Of a DNA stretch of 5,297 bases, positions 1 to 5,297 are shown in pieces. Made by a program: the position numbers and the translations under genes. The stretch's first letter is position 1. Every line of letters begins with the position of its first letter. The notes under the pieces were generated by a model. That model was not told where the DNA came from and did not search any database. It saw nothing but the letters and a program-made list of their open reading frames with translations. The stretch covers positions 1 to 5,297 of the forward strand of contig CALGIR010000160.1 of the NCBI GenBank assembly GCA_937915475.1, written 5' to 3'. Source of the stretch: an uncultured Bacteroidales bacterium. GTDB taxonomy: Bacteria > Bacteroidota > Bacteroidia > Bacteroidales > Tenuifilaceae.

Positions 1-36
1 AAATTACAGATTTTTATCTATAACTTAGTCCGATGA
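1..36 (+). CDS. 3' end of an upstream reading frame (partial, uncertain)
   Basis: Frame 1 is open from the left edge and stops at TGA 34-36, giving the tail KLQIFIYNLVR. The other two plus frames are closed by stops at 21-23 and 26-28, so if an upstream plus-strand gene runs into the window this is its frame. Its TGA overlaps the ATG at 33-35 of the next ORF (sequence ATGA). That fits either a translationally coupled gene pair or a single gene broken by a frameshift. Eleven residues are too few to assign a family, and the open frame could be chance. Confidence 0.3.
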   Translation, partial: KLQIFIYNLVR

Positions 37-290
37 TTTATGGGGCTAATACAAAAGTTAAGAAGTTGAAACTGAATATCAGTAAAGAACTGGGAACATT
101 TGTTAGGGGAAATGGTGTAAACTTGCTGGATATTGCAAGAACCCTAATGCTAAATTCCGAAGAAAAGCACAAACTCCTTTCGCTACCAAGCAAAGCTGCA
201 CGTGAGCAGTTTATAGTTAATCAACTAGAATTTGTTGATATGATTAGAAACCAAGAGGCAAAACTTGAGCAAAACTTTCAGCTGAATTAA
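33..290 (+). CDS. Small helical protein resembling the C-terminus of a LON substrate-binding-domain protein
   Basis: This is an 85-residue, charged, apparently all-helical protein with no signal peptide or membrane segment. The C-terminal part (LLSLPSKAAREQFIVNQLEF at about residues 48-67, then a charged helix ending in NFQLN) resembles, from memory, the helical tail of Bacteroidetes LON peptidase substrate-binding proteins. In those a 'LL-LP---R--FI-N-L' pattern is followed by a long helix. Such proteins are normally about 200 residues, and the N-terminal beta-domain is absent here. The in-frame stop at 21-23 prevents extension in this frame. So this is either a separate small gene starting at ATG 33, in a 4-base ATGA overlap with the preceding frame, or the 3' part of a LON-domain gene frameshifted at about positions 20-33. 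The family call is tentative. The gene is likely real, because it is followed closely by a convergent gene and contains no low-complexity sequence. Confidence 0.55.
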   Translation: MIYGANTKVKKLKLNISKELGTFVRGNGVNLLDIARTLMLNSEEKHKLLSLPSKAAREQFIVNQLEFVDMIRNQEAKLEQNFQLN

Positions 291-305
291 ATAGCTTAAG
301 CTATT
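290..305. terminator. AT-rich palindrome between convergent genes, possible weak bidirectional terminator
   Basis: A perfect 16-base palindrome, AATAGCTTAAGCTATT, begins at the last base of the 33-290 stop codon and lies in the 47-base gap before the end of the convergent hydrolase gene. It can fold as a 6-bp stem with a TTAA loop. On the plus strand it is followed by a moderately T-rich stretch (ATATTTCGATTCTTTG). On the minus strand there is no T-run after it. The stem is short and has only two G-C pairs, so termination is plausible from position but weak from structure. Confidence 0.4.
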
Positions 306-337
306 ATATTTCGATTCTTTGAATAAGATTATTCTTT

Positions 338-1711
338 CTATTTGCTTACGAAAGCGGTAAAATCCCAACATTCCCAAGGCCTTCTTAACTCATGGTATGT
401 ATCCTGCAGTTCAACATCAGTAATAAGTTTAGGAGAGTACGGACTATTTGAAAACACCTCTGGCCATTCATCAACTCTGTGGAAAGCTCGCGCCATCATC
501 CTGTTCACCTCATAAGGAAATTTCGAACCAACCCAAGGGCTTGTGTTGGTAATAAATACGTACGAAAACCCATCGCTTCGGGATATGGCAAGAGCAGATG
601 TACCTGCAAACGAACCTGTTCTCCATCTTGTACCATCAACTGAAATCCATCGCCATCCCAATGGATGCATACCTGGCTCTGAATGGGCTAATAGTGCGGC
701 CGATTTACTTGAGATAATTCCTCCTTCACGCTCAGGGTCAATTGAAACTAAAAACTTAATAAGGCTAACCGATGATATTACCCATCCGCCAGCTGCGCCA
801 AGGACTCGAATATCGTTGCCTCCCCTACTTTTAAGTACCATTTTGGAGTCACCATCATAGGCAGGAACCTCTAATGCTTCAGGAACCTCATAATACCTTG
901 CCTCCAGAGGGTATCTTAGGTTATCGAAGTTGTGGGCAATAAAAGCATCGTAAATGCCGATTGGGTTAAGAATATTTTGAGTAACATATGCCTCATACGA
1001 TAGGCTGGAAACCTTTTCGATAATACATTCGAGAATTAAATATCCAAGGTTACTATATGAACTGTGCCCTCCTGGGGTGTAGTGCAGCCGTTTGGCTAAA
1101 GCAAACTGAATTACATCTAACTTTTTTACGGGTAACTCCGTACCTTGCTGTCTTGCAATAGATTCATGCATAAAAAGATGATCACCCCATCGTGTTGTCC
1201 ACCCTGCTGAGTGGTTCAAAAGCTGCTTAATGGTAATCTGCTCAACCCTACTATCGATATATCCATACTGGGTTTTATCGGATAAAATGCCTTCCTCTCC
1301 AAACACCTTACTGTCAAGGCTAAGTTTTTCTGCCTCAACCAATTTCATTACAGCAGTAGCGGTAATTAGCTTTGAAACACTGGCTACCCTCAGCAAATGG
1401 TAGGGTTGCATTAGCTCCTGCTCTTCACGATTGGCATATCCAAACCCCTTTGCATAAACAAGTTTACCATCCTTTGCTATGGCAACTGAAGCACCAGTCA
1501 CGCCCCAATGTTTAAGAAAATGGCTTATGGTGTGCTCAAATGATGATAACTCCTCGAAATCGAAAATATCGTTTGAGAGACTAACTACAGGAGCAACAGG
1601 AGTGCTTTCATCAGGGTTTCCTATTTCGCTCCTTAGTGAATATCCAAATGATAAATCCAACAGAAGGAAGAATAGTAAAAACGAAAGGAATATGGCTGTC
1701 TTCTTAATCAT
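338..1711 (-). CDS. Exported serine hydrolase, beta-lactamase/PBP4-like (class C fold)
   Basis: A 457-residue serine hydrolase of the beta-lactamase superfamily (Pfam Beta-lactamase, MEROPS S12-like). The start MIKKTA followed by a hydrophobic run (residues 5-22) is a Sec signal peptide, with a likely cut near SFG-23 and no lipobox Cys, so the mature enzyme should be periplasmic or secreted. Residues about 55-415 form the catalytic domain. They include SVSK at 111-114 (SxxK, nucleophile Ser111 and Lys114), LLNHSAGW at 164-171, YTPGGHSSYSN with the YSN motif at 219-221, AAGGW at 306-310, and RTG at 364-366 followed by SFAGTS. The third motif is normally HTG or KTG, so Arg364 is unusual. Family members include D-Ala-D-Ala carboxypeptidases, esterases and amidases as well as AmpC enzymes, so the substrate is unknown and antibiotic resistance should not be assumed. 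No other ATG near 1711 gives a better signal peptide. The gene is probably monocistronic: it has its own promoter candidate upstream and a convergent neighbour downstream. Confidence 0.93.
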   Translation of the reverse strand: MIKKTAIFLSFLLFFLLLDLSFGYSLRSEIGNPDESTPVAPVVSLSNDIFDFEELSSFEHTISHFLKHWGVTGASVAIAKDGKLVYAKGFGYANREEQELMQPYHLLRVASVSKLITATAVMKLVEAEKLSLDSKVFGEEGILSDKTQYGYIDSRVEQITIKQLLNHSAGWTTRWGDHLFMHESIARQQGTELPVKKLDVIQFALAKRLHYTPGGHSSYSNLGYLILECIIEKVSSLSYEAYVTQNILNPIGIYDAFIAHNFDNLRYPLEARYYEVPEALEVPAYDGDSKMVLKSRGGNDIRVLGAAGGWVISSVSLIKFLVSIDPEREGGIISSKSAALLAHSEPGMHPLGWRWISVDGTRWRTGSFAGTSALAISRSDGFSYVFITNTSPWVGSKFPYEVNRMMARAFHRVDEWPEVFSNSPYSPKLITDVELQDTYHELRRPWECWDFTAFVSK

Positions 1712-1755
1712 TTTAAATCTAAATTTAACCTATCAAACAAACCTAATGGTTTATG

Positions 1756-1786
1756 CAAAGCTAATACGTTATAACAGAATACTCAA
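1756..1786 (-). promoter_or_regulatory. Bacteroidetes-type promoter candidate for the serine hydrolase
   Basis: On the minus strand TAGCTTTG (1763 down to 1756) matches the Bacteroidetes -7 consensus TAnnTTTG, and a TTG (1786 to 1784) lies 20 bases upstream, matching the usual -33 element and spacing. Transcription would start near 1750, leaving a leader of about 40 bases before the ATG at 1711. A second -7-like box, TAGGTTTG (1745 to 1738), lies 18 bases further downstream but has no TTG at 17-23 bases, so it is the weaker candidate. This is pattern matching only. Confidence 0.55.
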
Positions 1787-1800
1787 TGGTTAATTAGGAT

Positions 1801-1813
1801 TTGTTACTAACAA
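1801..1813. repeat. Short perfect dyad TTGTTA-C-TAACAA
   Basis: A 6-bp perfect inverted repeat around a single central C lies about 14 bases upstream of the putative -33 element of the serine hydrolase promoter. The size and symmetry would suit a dimeric regulator's half-sites. A 13-base AT-rich dyad can also occur by chance in such sequence. No regulator gene lies in the window. Confidence 0.25.
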
Positions 1814-1902
1814 TTTGCAAAACTTATGATTTCACTTGAGGTTAAAACTGGTAAATCAGCATATTAAAGAAAAAAGTAAAAACAATAAAAGGGTTAAAAC
1901 TT

Positions 1903-1930
1903 CTGAGTGAAATATGCATATCATACTCAG
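1903..1930 (-). terminator. Rho-independent terminator candidate after the aldolase gene
   Basis: Directly after the aldolase TAA (minus strand), CTGAGT (1930-1925) pairs perfectly with ACTCAG (1908-1903). The interior contains the self-complementary ATATGCATAT (1912-1921), which could extend the fold. Downstream on the minus strand come AAGTTTTAACCC and then a T-rich region (complement of 1870-1890). The outer stem is only 6 bp and the T-rich stretch begins a few bases late, so this is a moderate candidate. It would end an argS-aldolase transcript. Confidence 0.55.
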
Positions 1931-2965
1931 TTAGGTCAACAGTTCTTTAACTTTTGCAACAAAATTATTGATATCATCTTCTGTTGTATCCCACGATGTC
2001 ATCCATCTGACTTCGGATTGATCCTCGTCCCATGTATAAAAGAAATACTCAGCCTGTAACCTCTCAATTATGTTTTTGGGGATAATAGCAAATACACCGT
2101 TAACCTGAACAGGTTGAGTAATCTTCACCCTCGGTATTAATTCAAGTTTAGAAGCCAAAAGTTTTGCCATACTGTTTGCATGGCTTGCAGTTTTATGCCA
2201 TTGATTGTTTGACAGGTAGGCAATAAACTGCGCAGAAACATACCGCATTTTCGAAGCTAATTGCAAGCCTTGCTTGCGGGTGTACATAAACTCATGAGCC
2301 AAATCGGGATTAAGAAATACAACGGCTTCGCCGTACATCATCCCATTCTTTGTACCTCCAAACGAAAGGATGTCAACGCCTGCATCGGTGGTAAACTCCT
2401 TGAAATTTCTATCAAGCGCCACAGCAGCATTTGCAATCCTAGCACCATCCATGTGCAAATACATATTATGCTGATGTGCAAAGTTGGCTAGGTCTCTAAC
2501 CTCATCAACAGTGTATAGCGTACCAAGTTCGGTTGGTTGAGATATTGAAATAACTTTAGGCTGAGAATGATGCTGAAATCCAAATCCATGCATATGCTTT
2601 TGGGCCAATTCTATGGTTAGTTTACCATCAGGCGTAGGCACAGTGAGTAGTTTGCATCCAGTAAATCGCTCAGGGGCACCACATTCATCAACATTTATGT
2701 GAGCCGTTTCGGGGGTAATAACGGCGTGATATGGCTGTGTTGCTGCTTTTATGCCCAACACGTTAGCTGCCGAACCAATGAAAACGAAAAAAACCTCAAT
2801 GTGACTACCAAATAAATCTTTAAAAATTGCTGTTGCCTCCTGCGTATAGTTATCATCGCCATAAGCAATGGTGTGCCCATGGTTTACGCTATTTATTGAC
2901 TCAAGAATACTTGGGTGAACACCCGAATTATTGTCGCTTGCAAATCCGCGCTTGTTCTGGTTCAT
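1931..2965 (-). CDS. PLP-dependent threonine aldolase / beta-eliminating lyase family protein
   Basis: A 344-residue fold-type I PLP enzyme of the low-specificity L-threonine aldolase family (COG2008, Pfam Beta_elim_lyase). Such enzymes cleave L-threonine or L-allo-threonine to glycine and acetaldehyde in the cytoplasm. Visible landmarks are FASDNNSGVHP (8-18), AYGDDNYT (34-41), GSAANVLG (64-71), ETAHINVDECGAPE (86-99) with His88 at the expected catalytic position, HMDGARIANA (171-180) with Asp173 for the PLP ring nitrogen and Arg176, and SFGGTKNGMMYGEAVVF (201-217) with Lys206 as the Schiff-base lysine. This SDNNSGVHP/SFGGTKNG branch differs noticeably from E. coli LtaE, so substrate preference is inferred and I give no gene symbol. 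The length is normal and the gene is intact. The start MNQNKRGFASDNN leaves the usual short leader before the FASDN motif, and the ATG is preceded by ATAAAAG, the same context as argS. It follows argS by 61 bases with no TAnnTTTG box between them, so co-transcription is likely. Confidence 0.92.
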   Translation of the reverse strand: MNQNKRGFASDNNSGVHPSILESINSVNHGHTIAYGDDNYTQEATAIFKDLFGSHIEVFFVFIGSAANVLGIKAATQPYHAVITPETAHINVDECGAPERFTGCKLLTVPTPDGKLTIELAQKHMHGFGFQHHSQPKVISISQPTELGTLYTVDEVRDLANFAHQHNMYLHMDGARIANAAVALDRNFKEFTTDAGVDILSFGGTKNGMMYGEAVVFLNPDLAHEFMYTRKQGLQLASKMRYVSAQFIAYLSNNQWHKTASHANSMAKLLASKLELIPRVKITQPVQVNGVFAIIPKNIIERLQAEYFFYTWDEDQSEVRWMTSWDTTEDDINNFVAKVKELLT

Positions 2966-3026
2966 CTTTTATGTATTTATGCTTTATAGTCTGACTGTGA
3001 TATTAGAAAATAGTTTAGACCCTCCA

Positions 3027-4826
3027 CTACATCCTTTTGGGCACATCAATGCCCAACAGCCCCATTGATATACGAATTGCATTGGCAACTTCGTGAGATA
3101 TCAATAACCTTGCTTGTCTTGCCTTTTCATCCTCCTCTTTAAGAATTGAAAACTCGTGATAAAACTGATTATACTCCTTGGAAAGATCGTAAGCAAAATT
3201 TGCCAATAAAGCTGGGCTAAGCATTTCACCTGCTTGTTTTATAATACCTGGTAAGGCTGATACCAATTGTACTAATTTGCGCTCTTTATCACCAAGGCTA
3301 AATGGCTCAATGGATTTTGGAATTGCAATTCCAACTTCGCTAGCCTTACGAAGTATCGACTGAATACGTGCGTGGGTATACTGTACAAAAGGCCCGGTGT
3401 TGCCATTAAAGTCAATTGATTCCTTTGGATTAAAGGTCATGCTTCTCTTTGGATCGACCTTTAGTATGAAGTATTTTAGGGCTCCTAAGCCAATAGTTCT
3501 AACTATTTTGGATGCTTCTTCTGCACTAAGTTCATCCAATTTACCCAACTCCTCCGACATCTCCTGAGCGGTTGATATCATCTCATCAATCAATTCATCG
3601 GCATCAACAACTGTTCCCTCGCGCGATTTCATCTTCCCCTCGGGAAGTTGAACCATTCCATAGGATAGGTGGTATAAGTGCTCAGCCCACTCGTAACCCA
3701 ACTTTGCCATTACAAGTTTAAGTACGTTAAAATGATATTCCTGCTCATTACCAACAACATAAATATGGTCGTCGAGACGATACTCGTTAAAGCGCTGAAT
3801 TGCTGTACCAATATCCTGAGTCATGTAAACCGATGTGCCATCGGAACGAAGGAGCAATTTCTCGTCTAAACCATCATCCTTTAAATCGACCCAAACAGAG
3901 CCATCGGGCTTTTTGGCAAACACCCCTTTTGCAAGACCTTCGTTTACAATGCTTTTACCAAGAATATAGGTTTCTGACTCGTAGTATACCTTGTCAAACT
4001 CAATACCAAGGGCACTATAGGTTACATCAAACCCTGCATAAACCCACTGATTCATCGTCTGCCAAAGCGAATAAATCTCCGAATCCTTTGCCTCCCACTT
4101 TCGGAGCATCTCCTGAGCCTCAATTATGATTGGTGCTTTTACCTTTGCTTCCTCCTCGCTCATACCCTTCTCTTGCAACTCTGCAATTTGCTTTTTATAC
4201 TCTTTATCAAAAAGCACATAGTAATCGCCTACCAGATGGTCGCCCTTTTTCCCGCTACTGTCTGGTGTTTCGTCATTGCCAAATTTTTGCCATGCGAGCA
4301 TCGACTTGCAGATATGAATTCCCCTATCGTTTACTAAATTAACCTTGATTACCCTGTGACCATTGGCCTTTAAAATACGCGAGATTGAAAACCCGAGTAG
4401 ATTATTTCTAATATGACCAAGGTGTAAAGGCTTGTTGGTATTAGGCGATGAAAACTCAACCATTTTGGTTTTGCCCGATGAACCTGATTTTGCATAACCA
4501 AAATCAGTGGTACTGGATATGGTATTTAGTACTCCACACCAAAAATCACTGCTTAGCGTTAGGTTTAGAAAGCCTTTTACAACATTAAATGAGTTTATAA
4601 TTGATGATGTTGCAACCAAACGTTCTCCAATTTCTTGTGCAGTATCCTCAGGCTTTTTCTTCGATACTTTGAGCAAAGGAAAGACAACCAGCGTAAAATT
4701 ACCCTCGAACTCGCGTTTGGTTTTTTGTATTTGTACTAGATTTGGGTTTGGCAAAACTCCATAAATCTCTTCAATAGCTTTTAAAACTTCAAGCTGTAAG
4801 GTGTTCTCAATATTCATTCTATCCAT
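3027..4826 (-). CDS. argS: Arginyl-tRNA synthetase (ArgRS)
   Basis: A class I aminoacyl-tRNA synthetase of 599 residues, full length for the family. It charges tRNA-Arg with arginine in the cytoplasm at the cost of ATP. The order is: N-terminal Add-1 tRNA-recognition domain (about 5-92); catalytic Rossmann domain starting at VEFSSPNTNKPLHLGHIRNN, with the HIGH signature as HLGH at 135-138; the KMSKS-equivalent loop KMKSREGTVV at 398-407; and the DALR anticodon-binding domain (about 475-599), opening with FNGNTGPFVQYTHARIQSI and ending in the typical LGIDVPKRM. Two starts are possible. ATG 4826 (MDRMNIEN) shares the upstream context ATAAAAG with the aldolase, while ATG 4817 (MNIENTLQ) gives the N-terminus more usual in this phylum. 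The choice changes only three residues. A promoter candidate lies just upstream. The gene probably heads a transcript that includes the aldolase gene. Confidence 0.98.
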   Translation of the reverse strand: MDRMNIENTLQLEVLKAIEEIYGVLPNPNLVQIQKTKREFEGNFTLVVFPLLKVSKKKPEDTAQEIGERLVATSSIINSFNVVKGFLNLTLSSDFWCGVLNTISSTTDFGYAKSGSSGKTKMVEFSSPNTNKPLHLGHIRNNLLGFSISRILKANGHRVIKVNLVNDRGIHICKSMLAWQKFGNDETPDSSGKKGDHLVGDYYVLFDKEYKKQIAELQEKGMSEEEAKVKAPIIIEAQEMLRKWEAKDSEIYSLWQTMNQWVYAGFDVTYSALGIEFDKVYYESETYILGKSIVNEGLAKGVFAKKPDGSVWVDLKDDGLDEKLLLRSDGTSVYMTQDIGTAIQRFNEYRLDDHIYVVGNEQEYHFNVLKLVMAKLGYEWAEHLYHLSYGMVQLPEGKMKSREGTVVDADELIDEMISTAQEMSEELGKLDELSAEEASKIVRTIGLGALKYFILKVDPKRSMTFNPKESIDFNGNTGPFVQYTHARIQSILRKASEVGIAIPKSIEPFSLGDKERKLVQLVSALPGIIKQAGEMLSPALLANFAYDLSKEYNQFYHEFSILKEEDEKARQARLLISHEVANAIRISMGLLGIDVPKRM

Positions 4827-4842
4827 CTTTTATATAACTCTG

Positions 4843-4877
4843 CAAAGATAAAAACAATGAGCAACATATTGTGCAAA
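4843..4877 (-). promoter_or_regulatory. Bacteroidetes-type promoter candidate for argS
   Basis: On the minus strand TATCTTTG (4850 to 4843) is an exact TAnnTTTG -7 box, and TTTG (4877 to 4874) lies 23 bases upstream as a -33 element. That spacing is at the long end of the usual range. Transcription would start near 4837, leaving a leader of only about 10 bases to ATG 4826 or about 19 to ATG 4817. The site lies between the S9 peptidase terminator and argS, where an argS promoter is required if that terminator works. Confidence 0.6.
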
Positions 4878-4891
4878 GCATAAGAATACAA

Positions 4892-4918
4892 AAGCGCAGC
4901 AAGAAATTTGCTGCGCTT
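4892..4918 (-). terminator. Strong Rho-independent terminator of the S9 peptidase gene
   Basis: AAGCGCAGCAA (4892-4902) pairs perfectly with TTGCTGCGCTT (4908-4918), giving an 11-bp stem with six G-C pairs and a 5-base loop. On the minus strand the stem runs straight into CTTTTGTATTCTT, a U-rich tail. It lies 24 bases after the peptidase stop codon and ends about 15 bases before the -33 element of argS, so it should separate the two transcription units. Confidence 0.85.
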
Positions 4919-4942
4919 CTGCATTGAACAGTCGGCAATGAA

Positions 4943-5297
4943 CTATTGACCCTCAGTTAACTCAACGGTATTAACGTCTACTGTAATTTCTTCGAGACGC
5001 TTTGCTACCTCATCGGTTATGCTCTCCTGATAACGTCCGTTCAAGTGCTTTGCCAAAAACTTCTCCATGGCTGCAATAAAAGCCATATTATTTACTGGAC
5101 GGGCATAACCATGCCCCTCATCGGGAGCATTAATATACTCTACAGCAAATCCCCTATCGCGCAATGCAATCACAATCTGGTCAGACTCAGCCTTCTTTAC
5201 CCTTGGGTCGTTTTGTCCCTGAACCACCATTAGGGGGGCAACAATCTGGTCTAGCCCCCTATTAATCGGACAATTGTTACAGATGGTTATACAAACT
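4943..5297 (-). CDS. S9 family (prolyl oligopeptidase-type) peptidase, C-terminal fragment cut by the window edge
   Basis: The reading frame is open from the right edge and ends at 4943, showing about 117 C-terminal residues of an alpha/beta-hydrolase peptidase (Pfam Peptidase_S9). APLMVVQGQNDPRVKKAESD carries the catalytic Asp of the triad (QGQNDPRV) and PDEGHGYARP carries the catalytic His. The nucleophile Ser (GxSxGG) would lie further upstream, outside the window. The tail FLAKHLNGRYQE followed by about 27 residues is typical of the acylaminoacyl-peptidase/dipeptidyl-peptidase-like proteins of this phylum, which degrade peptides and are often exported. Export cannot be judged here because the N-terminus is missing. 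The ATG at 5230 (MVVQG) is internal to a conserved strand and is not the start. Upstream of about 5262 the frame reads VCITICNNCPIN, which is unusually cysteine-rich where the family normally has a charged stretch and an SP-N/H motif. A strong terminator follows the stop. Confidence 0.88.
   Translation of the reverse strand, partial: VCITICNNCPINRGLDQIVAPLMVVQGQNDPRVKKAESDQIVIALRDRGFAVEYINAPDEGHGYARPVNNMAFIAAMEKFLAKHLNGRYQESITDEVAKRLEEITVDVNTVELTEGQ

Noticed and set aside
543..860. Plus-strand open frame of 105 codons
   Set aside because: It lies entirely inside the serine hydrolase gene on the opposite strand, which has clear family motifs. Its translation resembles no family and shows no signal or domain.
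338..1711. Serine hydrolase as an antibiotic-resistance beta-lactamase
   Set aside because: The motifs fit the broad S12/class C-like family, which is mostly peptidases and esterases, and the third motif is atypical (RTG). Nothing in the context supports resistance.
1479..1793. Plus-strand open frame of 104 codons running across the start of the serine hydrolase
   Set aside because: Most of it is antisense to the hydrolase signal peptide and N-terminus. The rest is AT-rich promoter sequence, and there is no recognisable protein pattern.
1840..1901. Direct repeat GGTTAAAACT at 1840-1849 and 1892-1901
   Set aside because: A ten-base AT-rich repeat found twice in a 219-base intergenic region is easily chance, and there is no third copy or regular spacing.
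2263..2277. Inverted repeat GCAAGC-CTT-GCTTGC
   Set aside because: It falls within the aldolase coding sequence (residues around QGLQLASK), has no T-tract, and is explained by codon choice.
2966..3026. Separate promoter for the aldolase gene
   Set aside because: I looked for TAnnTTTG on the minus strand in this 61-base gap and found no match, so I treat the aldolase as probably co-transcribed with argS.
3678..4764. Several plus-strand open frames of 63-109 codons opposite argS
   Set aside because: All are antisense shadows of a well-conserved complete ArgRS gene, with translations of no recognisable composition or motif.

Overview
The window looks like an ordinary, AT-rich piece of a Bacteroidetes chromosome, probably Bacteroidales or a relative. 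This rests on the protein sequences (a roughly 600-residue ArgRS with a KMKSREGT-type signature, and an S9 peptidase ending in the GRYQE tail familiar from this phylum), on promoter-like sites of the Bacteroidetes type (TAnnTTTG -7 box with an upstream TTG), and on the absence of clear Shine-Dalgarno sequences in front of the genes. I see no mobile element, CRISPR array, tRNA, rRNA or phage gene.

Layout. A short plus-strand ORF (33-290) resembles the C-terminal helical part of Bacteroidetes LON substrate-binding-domain proteins. It starts inside an ATGA overlap with a reading frame that enters from the left edge, so it is either a small coupled gene or the 3' part of a frameshifted one. It converges on a minus-strand gene for an exported serine hydrolase of the beta-lactamase/PBP4 type (338-1711), with a small AT-rich palindrome between them. 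A 219-base intergenic stretch (1712-1930) holds a promoter candidate for the hydrolase, a short dyad, and a terminator-like hairpin for the next gene. Then come, all on the minus strand, a PLP-dependent threonine aldolase-type lyase (1931-2965), arginyl-tRNA synthetase (3027-4826), and the C-terminal end of an S9 prolyl-oligopeptidase-family peptidase (4943 to the right edge).

Transcription as inferred. The S9 peptidase gene ends in a strong hairpin terminator (4892-4918). A promoter candidate with a TATCTTTG -7 box sits between that terminator and argS. The aldolase follows argS after 61 bases with no recognisable promoter, so argS and the aldolase may form a two-gene transcript ending at the hairpin just after the aldolase stop. 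The hydrolase is probably transcribed alone.

The genes share no evident pathway: one translation enzyme, one amino-acid lyase and two hydrolases. I did not find a new biological system. The points most worth a second look are the ATGA/frameshift question at the left edge, the Arg replacing His or Lys in the third hydrolase motif, and the odd cysteine-rich, hairpin-bearing stretch at the right edge of the S9 fragment.
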